From the NCBI GenBank assembly GCA_965224015.1, contig OZ245032.1, forward strand, positions 682,001-746,000: a DNA stretch of 64,000 bases, given 5' to 3'. Positions 1 to 6,486 of this stretch are shown here, in pieces (positions within the stretch are counted from its first letter, which is position 1; every line of letters begins with the position of its first letter). The position numbers and the translations under genes were made by a program. The stretch comes from CBDCVD01 sp965224015 (GTDB taxonomy: Bacteria > Pseudomonadota > Alphaproteobacteria > Rhizobiales > CBDCVD01). Under the pieces are notes generated by a model, which had not been told where the DNA came from, did not search any database, and saw only the letters and a program-made list of their open reading frames with translations.

Positions 1-740
1 AAGATCTGATCCTGCGTCTCGATTGGAGTGCCCCAGGTGTGTTCGATTGAGAATACGCCTCTATCGGTATCGGGGCGCACATAGCTCATGCGATGGACCG
101 ACAAAATACTGCCTATTGTCTCACGGGCAACGTCAAACAGCGCCTTTTCACTATCGACTTTTGCAAAGCGCAATGCGGCGGTGTTCAAGGCTTCCAGCTG
201 GCGCGAATAGGAGCTGATCTTCTCCTCGGAATAGTGCTCGTTCTCGATATATTTTTGTCTGCGCAGAAAAGCTGAAGTGATCGAAGCGACGGTGAACAAC
301 AGGGTGGCACTGTAGTCCGAGAGCTTCTGAGCGCTGTCGCTGGCGACATTGATGGTCCCGTGGGGTTTGCCGTCGACGTAGACGGGGGCGTTCATTCCCA
401 CGGTCATTCCGCTTTCGTGCAACAGCCGCGCATCCACGCAGTCCAAATGCTCTTCGCTGGTCCACCGATGAAGCCTGTTTTCGCGCAGCGCCTGTCCGGC
501 AAGGCTAGCATTGAGTGGGATTTTTGCCCCCATCGGCAAGAGCCCCCGATCACCTTTCAAAGCAAAGACTTCGAGCCTCTCGCCGGTCTCGTCAACCAGT
601 GAAATACTAAATCGCTTGGCTTCTATTAGCCCAGGCAGGAACTTCATCAAAGTTGAATAAAAATCATCTTTTGTCCGAACATGAACTGTCGCGTTAATAA
701 ACTCACACAATCGCGCAAATTTTTTTATATCATTGTTCAT
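1..740 (-). CDS. GAF-domain signalling protein, 3' end outside the window
   Basis: The reverse-strand frame is open from an ATG at 740 to the window edge and gives 246 residues without a stop. The residues read as a cytosolic GAF sensor: a helical start (MNNDIKKFARLCEFINATV), a beta-strand with ETGERLEVFAL, the loop PLNASLAGQALRENR, then APVYVDGKPHGTINVAS, which is the typical central GAF strand pair. From about residue 180 a helical linker (KISSYSRQLEALNTAALRFA) leads into what looks like a second GAF unit. In this family GAF modules sit ahead of cyclase, GGDEF or kinase domains, but that output domain lies outside the window, so no enzymatic role can be assigned. There is no clear Shine-Dalgarno sequence before the ATG, and the upstream DNA is very AT-rich. 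Confidence 0.75.
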   Translation of the reverse strand, partial: MNNDIKKFARLCEFINATVHVRTKDDFYSTLMKFLPGLIEAKRFSISLVDETGERLEVFALKGDRGLLPMGAKIPLNASLAGQALRENRLHRWTSEEHLDCVDARLLHESGMTVGMNAPVYVDGKPHGTINVASDSAQKLSDYSATLLFTVASITSAFLRRQKYIENEHYSEEKISSYSRQLEALNTAALRFAKVDSEKALFDVARETIGSILSVHRMSYVRPDTDRGVFSIEHTWGTPIETQDQI

Positions 741-1016
741 TGTATAAGTGATTTCAATTTTTTATTATTATAGATGCTGCAAATTCCATGCAAGTCGTCC
801 TAGTAGGTAATGAACCAACCGAAGATCCACAACAGTTTATGAAAAACAAAATTAACTCAAGTTGAAATAGTAGTTAAAAAAATAATAAAGTAAATTTTCT
901 TCAAATTTTATTAATATATAATACTGATACAAATATATATATATCAGGAATTAGATTTATTTCCACTAATAATATAGTTATAATTGTGGAATTATTTTGA
1001 TTTATTTTACCGACAC
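741..1016. other. AT-rich intergenic stretch without a gene
   Basis: About 275 bases of strongly AT-rich sequence between the GAF gene and the mobile-element debris. I see no credible reading frame. It probably holds the promoter of the GAF gene, which reads leftward from 740. The composition contrasts with the GC-richer genes around it and resembles the AT-rich stretch at 57985-58316. Confidence 0.5.
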
Positions 1017-1080
1017 AATAGCAAAATGCGTTTAATGGGATGCATGGACATTCCCGTATTCTTCTCGCATTTTGCTATAG
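1017..1080. repeat. 64-bp palindromic dispersed repeat, copy A
   Basis: TAGCAAAATGCG at 1019-1030 is answered by its reverse complement CGCATTTTGCTA at 1066-1077. The inner part (TTTAATGGGATGCATGG and following) matches the copies at 50489-50552 (inverted orientation) and 53463-53526 (same orientation). It is a non-coding hairpin-forming element. Confidence 0.75.
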
Positions 1081-1185
1081 ATTTAGAGAGCGATCAGCTG
1101 GACGCTCTGAAAAACCTCGTCTTTTTGCATGATTTGTGATTGACTGTTGGTGATTTGATTTGAAAAGGAATTTTTGGCGGGTTCC

Positions 1186-1468
1186 ATGTCTGTTCAGCGG
1201 GGATTTTTTGACCTTGACGATCGGCATCGGCGCTTGAGCGATGCAGGTGATCCGCTGGAACAGTTGCTGCGCGTGGTTGACTTCGAGATATTTCGCGACA
1301 GTCTTGACGCGGCGCTTGATTATAAATCCGGCCCTCAGGGCGGCAGACCACCATTTGACAGCGTCATGTCATGATGTTCAAGGTGCTGGTGTTGCAGGCG
1401 CTGTACGGTTTGTCGGACCCGCAGGCTGAATTCCAGATCATGGACCGGCGCACCTTTGGGCGGTTCCT
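1186..1468 (+). pseudogene. IS5-family transposase, N-terminal fragment with frameshift
   Basis: From the ATG at 1186 the frame reads MSVQRGFFDLDDRHRRLSDA, then DPLEQLLRVVDFEIFRDSL and GGRPPFDSVM, the characteristic N-terminus of IS5-group transposases. A 5-base duplication (TCATG) at about 1366-1371 then brings in a stop at 1372-1374. The protein resumes in another frame as MFKVLVLQALYGLSDPQAEF and DRRTFGRFL up to 1468, where the MITE begins. Only about the first 95 residues of a protein normally above 300 remain, and the DDE catalytic residues are gone. The left end of the element may be near the GACGCTCTGAAAAACC stretch at 1100-1116 (inference). Confidence 0.85.
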
Positions 1469-1531
1469 AGAGTGTGTCAGGTCTTAATAGAATCATTCTG
1501 ACGGAGCGATTTTGCGACAAGATGGGCCTTA

Positions 1532-1737
1532 ATACCAAGGGTCTTTGACAAGGGCCCATGCATTAGCGTCAATCAGGTGTGTTATCAAGGCAGTACACCA
1601 GTCGGCGTGTCCATAAAGCCCATACCGCTGGCATATACCAAGGGCCCCTGCCAATGACTCATGCGTTGGCGTCAAAGCGTTGTGTTATCAAAGCAGTACA
1701 CCAGTCGGCGTGTCCATAAAGCCCATACCGCTGGTAT
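1532..1737. repeat. Two tandem copies of a 103-bp element inside the MITE
   Basis: Copy 1 is 1532-1634 and copy 2 is 1635-1737. Each begins ATACCAAGGG and ends CATACCGCTGG followed by CAT or TAT, giving short inverted ends (ATACCA/TGGTAT). The 3' halves are almost identical (from GTGTTATCAA to the end) and the 5' halves have diverged. The uninterrupted MITE at 58317 shows the empty site (GGGCCTTAAGTCTCGCAGG), so these 206 bases are an insertion. A trace of the same end lies at 48295-48310 in inverted orientation. Confidence 0.75.
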
Positions 1738-1789
1738 AGTCTCGCAGGATATAGTGGGGCTAGTTGCAAGAGACTTAAGGTTCATATGA

Positions 1790-1877
1790 GATCAGCATGG
1801 CGTTAGCTGTACCCATTTTACCAGAGGTAAAGCTAACGCCATAAAGCTGATCGCCCTCTAAATCTATAGCAAAAGCG
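1790..1877. repeat. Hairpin element (GATCAGCAT...GCTGATC) plus CTATAGC junction
   Basis: GATCAGCATGGCGTTAGCT at 1790-1808 is complementary, with a small bulge, to AGCTAACGCCATAAAGCTG at 1831-1849 and onward. It is followed by GCCCTCTAAAT and CTATAGCAAAAGCG. The same order (hairpin, GCCCTNNAAT, CTATAGCAAAA) occurs at 50419-50503. Half of the hairpin block also occurs at 40355-40391. The intact MITE copy lacks this block, so here it is a second nested insertion. Confidence 0.7.
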
Positions 1878-2028
1878 CCCCTTCGGGTTTCCGATTGGCG
1901 CAACGCCCACGCCCAAGCCGCTCTCGAGAGATGGGTCGCCATCGCTCTTCGATCGCCTTGAGCTTGGGAATTGCCTCGCCAATCGAGAAACAGAATTGAT
2001 TCTATTTCTATTAAGACCTGACACGCTT

Positions 2029-2233
2029 GTCTTATGATTTTTCCGGTTTCTGTGTAAAGATTGGTTCCACTGACCGGCCTTCAACAGCCGGTCAGTGGCG
2101 GTGGTCGGATCGAGATACGCTTGGTCGTTTAGGACCGTTTTAGAGTAGGATCGACCACTGTCTTCACATGAGGCCTGAACGGATACAGAGTGGTTGATAA
2201 CCCTCTATGACAAGCATAGGACATGAGAAGACA
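2029..2233 (+). other. Non-coding left part of an IS110-type element, with a strong hairpin
   Basis: About 200 bases separate the MITE from the IS110-type start codon. A perfect 12-bp stem, CCACTGACCGGC (2067-2078) with GCCGGTCAGTGG (2087-2098), encloses an 8-base loop. IS110-family elements carry their guiding (bridge) RNA in the non-coding end upstream of the recombinase, so this stretch may be a remnant of that region. That link is inference from position only; I have not folded it against known bridge RNAs. Confidence 0.35.
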
Positions 2234-2478
2234 ATGAAGAATAGCATCGGACTTGATATTTCCAAAGCCCATTTGGATGTATATCGCTCAAGCACGGGCC
2301 AGCACGCCCGCTTCGACAACAACGCAACAGGCTTTCGGGCCCTCAAGCGTTGGATAGGGTGTGAAATGCCGCAGATTGTGGTCTAAGAGCCGACCGGCCC
2401 TTACCACGCTGCTTTTGAGAGGGCGTTTGCAAAGGTTCTCCCTTTGGCAAAGGTTAATCCCTTGCAGGCGCGGCGGCC
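2234..2478 (+). pseudogene. IS110-family transposase, N-terminal fragment with nonsense codon
   Basis: From the ATG at 2234 the frame reads MKNSIGLDISKAHLDVYRSS and later QIVV-stop-EPTGPYHAAFERAF and KVNPLQARR. The LDISK and EPTG motifs are the first two acidic motifs of the RuvC-like DEDD domain of IS110 recombinases. A TAA at 2384-2386 sits just before EPTG, where the family usually has Tyr or Met. Homology ends near 2478, so only about 80 codons of a protein usually above 300 remain. It is dead on two counts. Confidence 0.85.
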
Positions 2479-2489
2479 CTTGCGCCTCA

Positions 2490-3146
2490 CTATTTGATTG
2501 GATTTGCGTACAGGCCTTTGGTCATGCGCGTGATTGACTCGTACATGGTGCGCGCTTCGGCAACGGACGCGGCGCCTGCGGAGTCCTTTGTCCGCCTAAG
2601 GGACTTGTCCCCGACTCCACAACTATGCACACCCAGAACTCCAATTTTGGGTCCTGCACGAATCACAGGGCCGCCGCTGTTGCCACCATATGTCGCACAA
2701 TTATGCCGTAGAAAGCCGTCGGGTCGCCGCGTGGAGACCTTACAGCCGTAATCAACGCGAAGAAAGAAACCTTCGTTGAGGTCCCCTGAGTAACCAAGAT
2801 TGAACAATTTTTCCCCCTTTTTTGCCAGGCTTTCAGCGAGTGGAAGATAGTCGCGATAGCGCTTTCTCGTGACAAGTATGGCCAGGTCGTAAGGACTGCA
2901 GGTGCGTTCATCATAATTTGGGTGGCGAAATTGCGCGTGTAATGGAATTTGTTCGTTATCGCCTGTCATAAGCTTGGTCCCATTGCGTGGATTCTGGCGA
3001 AAAACGGCGACCTGATCGCCATCATCGAAGCAGTGGGCCGACGTCATGATCATGTTTGGAGCCATAAAGAACCCCGTACACAAGCCTCTTGAGGTTTTGT
3101 TTTCGATGCGCACAACGCTTCTGGCGATAGGATGATCGGACACCAC
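2490..3146 (-). CDS. Trypsin-like serine protease, 5' end lost
   Basis: Counting from a GTG at 3146, all three residues of an S1 protease triad are present: His38 in TSAHC, Asp87 in YDLAI and Ser157 in GGNSGGPV. The fold start (HPIARSVVRIENKTSRGLCTG) resembles V8/glutamyl-endopeptidase-like proteins, which are normally exported. Here no signal peptide precedes the domain. The frame stays open upstream of the GTG (codons for LDIWRSIV) up to the IS481 boundary at 3168. On the other side of that element the same frame meets a TGA inside the MITE end. The gene has therefore probably lost its start and export signal. The domain is complete, so a cytosolic product is possible but doubtful. The stop is at 2490-2492, a few bases from the IS110 fragment. 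Confidence 0.7.
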   Translation of the reverse strand: MVSDHPIARSVVRIENKTSRGLCTGFFMAPNMIMTSAHCFDDGDQVAVFRQNPRNGTKLMTGDNEQIPLHAQFRHPNYDERTCSPYDLAILVTRKRYRDYLPLAESLAKKGEKLFNLGYSGDLNEGFFLRVDYGCKVSTRRPDGFLRHNCATYGGNSGGPVIRAGPKIGVLGVHSCGVGDKSLRRTKDSAGAASVAEARTMYESITRMTKGLYANPIK

Positions 3147-3168
3147 AATGCTTCGCCAGATATCTAGA

Positions 3169-4215
3169 TGTGAACTTTCAATAGGTTGTCCATTCGATCC
3201 CTGCTATGGAGATTGGAGGTATCACACTTCAAACATCCATGGAGAGACCGAATGAACATCCACAAAAATGCCAGATTAGCACCCTCACGTCGAGTAGAAA
3301 TGGCCCGCGACGTCTTAAACGGGCGCTTGACAAAAGCACAAGCCAGCCGCGCCTATGGCGTCTGCGCTAAAACGGTGACCAAATGGGTCAAGCGATATGA
3401 ACAGTTCGGACAAGCAGGCATGATAGATCGTTCGTCGCGCCCCCAGCATAGTCCACGAGCCATCCCACAGCCGCTGGCAAGGGCCATCATAAGCCTACGC
3501 CGCCAGCGGCTGTGCGGACAACATATCGCCCTAAAGCTTGATGTTTCTGCGGCAACCGTCAGCCGTGTCTTGAAACGGGCCAGGCTCTCGCGCCTTAAAG
3601 ACCTGGAACCAAAGGTGCCGGAACGGCGCTATGTGCATGACCATCCAGGGGATATGATCCATCTCGATATCAAGAAACTGGGACGGTTTGGCCGCCCTGG
3701 CCACCGGGTCACCGGGTCTCGCGTCGGGCAATCCAACACACGCTCTGGCAAAGGCGGCTATGGCTGGGAATACTTGCATGTGTGTGTCGATGATAACTCA
3801 CGCATCGCCTGCACGGACATCTTCGCAGATGAAAAAAAGCAGAGTGCGGTGGCTTTTCTGCAAAGCGCTGTTGCGTATTATAAAAGGCTGGGGATCACCA
3901 TCCGGCGGGCTATGACCGACAACGGCGCGTGCTACAAGTCCAAGGCTTTCGCCAGTGCCTGTAAAGAACTGGGTATCAAGCATGTCAGAACCAAACCCTA
4001 CACCCCAAGAACCAATGGCAAAGCGGAACGCTTCATCAAGACGGCGATTAATGAGTGGGCTTACGCGCCTTTGTACCAGACATCAGAACAGCGTAAGGCC
4101 TATTTACCAGAGTGGACCCATATGTATAATTGGCACCGACCTCATAGCGCCATAAAGACCAAACCGCCTATCTCTGCTTTAGGATTAAATGGGGACAACC
4201 TCTTGACGTTACACA
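3169..4215 (+). mobile_element. IS481-family insertion sequence, apparently intact
   Basis: The left end TGTGAACTTTCAATAGG (3169 onward, continuing TTGTCC) is mirrored at the right by GGACAACCTC...GTTACACA ending at 4215. Both sides carry the 6-base direct repeat TCTAGA (3163-3168 and 4216-4221). Insertion into an NCTAGN site with terminal TGTGAA..TCAATAGGTTGT is the known behaviour of IS481 from Bordetella. The element is 1,047 bp with one gene. The right-hand TCTAGA overlaps the end of a MITE (TAGAGCGTGTCAGG). Confidence 0.9.
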
Positions 4216-4220
4216 TCTAG
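3252..4220 (+). CDS. IS481-family transposase
   Basis: 322 residues from the ATG at 3252, chosen because GGAGAG at 3241-3246 lies at ribosome-binding distance. It has an N-terminal helix-turn-helix (LTKAQASRAYGVCAKTVTKW, residues about 27-46), then an rve-type integrase core with Asp139 (IHLDIK), Asp223 (MTDNGACYKS) and Glu259 (NGKAERFIKT). The last two are separated by 35 residues, as in DD35E enzymes. All catalytic residues are present and there is no frameshift, so the element may be active. The stop TAG at 4218-4220 lies outside the terminal inverted repeat and belongs to the duplicated TCTAGA target, so translation termination is provided by the host site. Confidence 0.92.
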   Translation: MNIHKNARLAPSRRVEMARDVLNGRLTKAQASRAYGVCAKTVTKWVKRYEQFGQAGMIDRSSRPQHSPRAIPQPLARAIISLRRQRLCGQHIALKLDVSAATVSRVLKRARLSRLKDLEPKVPERRYVHDHPGDMIHLDIKKLGRFGRPGHRVTGSRVGQSNTRSGKGGYGWEYLHVCVDDNSRIACTDIFADEKKQSAVAFLQSAVAYYKRLGITIRRAMTDNGACYKSKAFASACKELGIKHVRTKPYTPRTNGKAERFIKTAINEWAYAPLYQTSEQRKAYLPEWTHMYNWHRPHSAIKTKPPISALGLNGDNLLTLHI

Positions 4221-4489
4221 AGCGTGTCAGGTCTTAATAGAAGCAATTCTGTTTCTCGATTGGCGAGGCGGCGGGCTTTATTAACATAATGGTGCTGAAG
4301 GTAATAGCGGTTATCCTGGCCTGAAACCGCGTCTTGAATGGACGGGCTCCCTTCTCCAGCGCCTGTTGTCGCGGCGCATCCGGCAAGAAATCCGCCTGTT
4401 AGGGCCAGGGCGAAAAGCGCAGGCAAATTGGCCGTAAAATAACCCTTCGCCCCCAACAAAAGCCGCTGATCATACAACCTGTTTGGCAT
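4217..4489 (-). CDS. Small predicted lipoprotein with MITE-encoded tail
   Basis: From the ATG at 4489 (a GTG directly before it is an alternative) the frame gives 90 residues. A hydrophobic segment (ALFALALTGG) ends in the lipobox LAGC with Cys38, predicting export and lipid attachment. Residues 39-77 (AATTGAGEGSPSIQDAVSGQ and following) have no recognised domain. The last 13 residues (RETELLLLRPDTL) and the TAG stop are read from the MITE end at 4217-4269, so the original C-terminus has been replaced. I do not recognise the family. It could be a truncated remnant of a larger lipoprotein, and function is unknown. Confidence 0.45.
   Translation of the reverse strand: MPNRLYDQRLLLGAKGYFTANLPALFALALTGGFLAGCAATTGAGEGSPSIQDAVSGQDNRYYLQHHYVNKARRLANRETELLLLRPDTL
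4220..4269. mobile_element. MITE end fragment (about 50 bp)
   Basis: GAGCGTGTCAGGTCTTAATA and the following bases through TTTCTCGATTGGCGAGGC match the reverse complement of the right end of the intact MITE at 58317-58590. The element breaks off at 4269. A TA (4218-4219) precedes the end. The other MITE end is not found nearby. Confidence 0.7.
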
Positions 4490-4510
4490 CACCGCCCCCG
4501 TACTAAAACA

Positions 4511-4529
4511 TGATACGCTCTAGCGTGTC
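4511..4529. repeat. Two MITE termini abutting at one TA
   Basis: TGATACGCTC at 4511-4520 is an inverted MITE end. After TA (4521-4522) a second, degenerate end GCGTGTC follows in the opposite orientation. No MITE body accompanies either, so this looks like a scar or solo terminus. Confidence 0.4.
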
Positions 4530-4641
4530 CCTACCGGCTGGGCAATAGTGCAGCCGCACTATGCCTGTGTGTGCCCATCCAGGTGGGCATTTTGATTAAC
4601 GGGGATCACCAGCCGGCTCCCAAACCACAGGCCAAAGCGTT

Positions 4642-5757
4642 TTACTGTTGCAAGGCGTTTTGCCACGCCTCCACCCACTTTTTGCGGTTGTTGGTGATTG
4701 TGGCGGCGTCCAATTGAAGTGTTTTGGTTGGCGCGGGCAAGCGCGCGAACGCGTCAGGCAGGCCTTGTTTGGTTTTTACGACTGGATACATCCAGTTTCC
4801 CGTTGGGATTGCATCCTGGAAGGCGTCCGTGTACATGAAACGCATGAACCTGCGTGCCAGATCGGGATGCTTGCTGGTCTTCAGGATGCCGGCGAGTTCA
4901 AGCTGAAGATAATGTCCCTCGCTGAACGGGGCACTTTTGTAGCGGTTTTCCTTGTCAACGATCATATGATAGGCCGGAGAGGTTGTATAGGATAGTACCA
5001 TGTCAGCCTCCCCCTTAAGGAACTGTCCGTATGACTCTGACCAACTTTTGGTCACATTAAGAATTCGCGGTGCCAGGGCCGCCCAGATCTCGCCCGCATC
5101 GTCTGCGTAGGCGGCCTGGATCCACAGTAGCAAGCCAAGTCCCGGCGTGCTCGCTCGCGGGTCCTGGATAATGATCGTAAGTGGATCACTAGTAGCGACC
5201 AATTCTCTAAAGGATTTAGGCGGTTGCGAGAGTTTCCTCTCATCATACACGAAGGAAAAGTAACCGTAATCGAAAGGGGCGAACAAAGGGTCCTGCCAGG
5301 GGATGGGCAGGTCGAGGCCAGAAAGATCGGCTTCGTGGGGAGCAAACAAACCCGTCCGTCGTGCCTCCTCGGCAATGTTATTATCCAGACCAAGAACAAT
5401 ATCGGCTTTTGTTTGTGCGCCCTCAAGCTGAACTTTGCGCAGCGCGCCAATGGATGAGTCGGCGGAAACAAACACCAAATCGCATGCGCAAACGTTTTCA
5501 AAAGCGGTCTCGATCTTGGGTCCCGGGCCCCAGTCGGCGGCAAAGGCGTCGTAGGTATACACCACCAGTCTCGCTTTGGCTGTATCCTTTGAAGCCTGTG
5601 CGGCGTTCAACTGGGTGAGCAGCTTGCCCTCGAAGGCAGAAACACGAGGAAGGCCAATGCCTTCCGAGGCGAACCCGGGGAATGCCGGGGTCACCCAGGC
5701 AGCGAAACCCATAAATAAAGAAGTCGTTAACCAAAGCCAATAATTTTGGTTCGTCAT
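4642..5757 (-). CDS. thiB: Thiamine ABC transporter, periplasmic binding protein
   Basis: The 371-residue product starts with a signal peptide (MTNQNYWLWLTTSLFMGFAA to about residue 30). It carries the ThiB signature stretches VVYTYDAFAADWGPGP, KADIVLGLDNNIAEEARRTG and PAPTKTLQLD. ThiB binds thiamine, thiamine phosphate and TPP in the periplasm and delivers them to the ThiP/ThiQ importer. A segment of about 25 residues between the signal peptide and the first strand (GIGLPRVSAFEGKLLTQLNA) is longer than I would expect. AAAGG lies about nine bases before the ATG. A TPP riboswitch upstream fits the assignment. No thiP or thiQ follows; downstream there is only the small lipoprotein and insertion debris, so the permease genes are elsewhere or lost. 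Confidence 0.9.
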   Translation of the reverse strand: MTNQNYWLWLTTSLFMGFAAWVTPAFPGFASEGIGLPRVSAFEGKLLTQLNAAQASKDTAKARLVVYTYDAFAADWGPGPKIETAFENVCACDLVFVSADSSIGALRKVQLEGAQTKADIVLGLDNNIAEEARRTGLFAPHEADLSGLDLPIPWQDPLFAPFDYGYFSFVYDERKLSQPPKSFRELVATSDPLTIIIQDPRASTPGLGLLLWIQAAYADDAGEIWAALAPRILNVTKSWSESYGQFLKGEADMVLSYTTSPAYHMIVDKENRYKSAPFSEGHYLQLELAGILKTSKHPDLARRFMRFMYTDAFQDAIPTGNWMYPVVKTKQGLPDAFARLPAPTKTLQLDAATITNNRKKWVEAWQNALQQ

Positions 5758-5835
5758 GTGATGCGCCTTTCCACGATGGACTGTTTAAGTAAAATAACGG
5801 CAAGAGGCGATCAATCACACGGGGGATCGGCAGCT

Positions 5836-5883
5836 AATTAAGTTAAGTTAAGCTAAATTAAGTTGAGTTGAGTTGAGTTAAGC
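5836..5883. repeat. Pentanucleotide tandem repeat in the thiB leader
   Basis: Degenerate runs of AATTA/AGTTA followed by GTTGA units (TTAAG and TTGAG types, about nine to ten units) lie between the TPP aptamer and thiB. On the transcribed strand this gives repeated CTCAA/CTTAA units. Slippage here would change the distance between aptamer and ribosome-binding site. Confidence 0.6.
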
Positions 5884-5892
5884 CAATCCCTG

Positions 5893-5975
5893 CTTTATCT
5901 CCCGCTTCCTCCGCCAGTACGAACTGGATCAGGTTCAATGGGTATGTCTCAGCGCCACCGGCGCACCCCAGATCA
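5893..5975 (-). promoter_or_regulatory. TPP riboswitch (THI element)
   Basis: Read on the minus strand the region contains GGGGTGCGCCGG, GCTGAGACATACCC, GAACCTGATCCAG and GGCGGAGGAAGCGGGA in the order and spacing of the TPP aptamer. CUGAGA and CCUGAUC form the pyrimidine and pyrophosphate pockets. It lies about 135 bases upstream of thiB, whose product imports thiamine, so TPP binding most likely shuts thiB expression down. I could not identify the expression platform; the intervening DNA is largely the pentanucleotide repeat. Confidence 0.93.
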
Positions 5976-6027
5976 GGACATGTTAAAGATAGCCAAACTT
6001 TGCTGTGAAATCAAACATCAAATGGAG

Positions 6028-6123
6028 CTGTCCATTCATAGCGCTGTCCATTCATAGCGCTGTCCATTCATAGCGCTGTCCATTCATAGCGCTGTCCATT
6101 CATAGCGCTGTCCATTCATAGCG
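6028..6123. repeat. Six tandem copies of a 16-bp unit
   Basis: The unit CTGTCCATTCATAGCG is repeated six times without a mismatch (6028-6043 through 6108-6123). There is no spacer, so it is a minisatellite and not a CRISPR. It lies between the divergently oriented thiB leader and the giant gene. It could be a protein-binding array or a neutral slippage product; I see no evidence for either. Confidence 0.9.
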
Positions 6124-6486
6124 ATGCCCTCACGATTGAATCGATTTTATATGTATTCGAAAATTATATGACTCACATTATTTAATGTTCTCAACTATGA
6201 TCAAGCAGGTCATCTCCAAAAGAAATAAAAAAATAGCAATAAAAATTATAATAAAAATATCATGAGATTATTTTTCAATTCCTTCCTGATACTTTTTTCG
6301 AATTTACTACCCCCGAAAAGGTCCCCCGCATACGTGCGTGTAAAACGCGCGCGCGCGGATCACTTTACCAGAAGAAATTCCCGTTAAATTTTAGCGTAAT
6401 TCTTTTTAACGAAACAACTTTGCATGGATCGGCCGATTTCATGCAAGCGGATAGCCAACCCGAAGAAGGGCAACCGGAGCAAACTC
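6124..6486 (+). other. AT-rich leader of the giant gene
   Basis: There is no gene here. 6150-6300 is very AT-rich with several A-tracts. 6346-6357 is a pure alternating CG run of 12 bases, able in principle to adopt the Z form. The promoter of the giant gene should lie here, but I cannot place its -35 and -10 boxes with confidence. An upstream ATG at 6424 is in frame with the giant gene but lacks a ribosome-binding site. Confidence 0.5.

Larger units (their letters stand above)
1470..2028. mobile_element. TA-flanked MITE interrupted by two nested insertions
   Basis: The left end GAGTGTGTCAGGTCTTAATA follows a TA (1468-1469). The right end at about 2006-2028 (ATTAAGACCTGACACGCT) is its inverted counterpart. 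The internal sequence matches the intact 274-bp copy at 58317-58590 almost throughout, but two blocks are extra: 1532-1737 (two 103-bp units) and roughly 1788-1866 (palindromic hairpin element). The right arm also carries a short duplication (CTATTT). It encodes no transposase. The TA at the boundary fits transposition by an IS630/Tc1-mariner-type enzyme (inference). The insertion truncated the IS5-type gene at its left. Confidence 0.8.

Noticed and set aside
1833..2084. 83-codon minus-strand frame within the first MITE
   Set aside because: The same sequence in the intact MITE copy does not maintain an equivalent frame, and the element is non-coding.
6028..6123. Possible CRISPR array
   Set aside because: The 16-bp units are directly tandem with no spacers and no cas genes are present, so it is a minisatellite.
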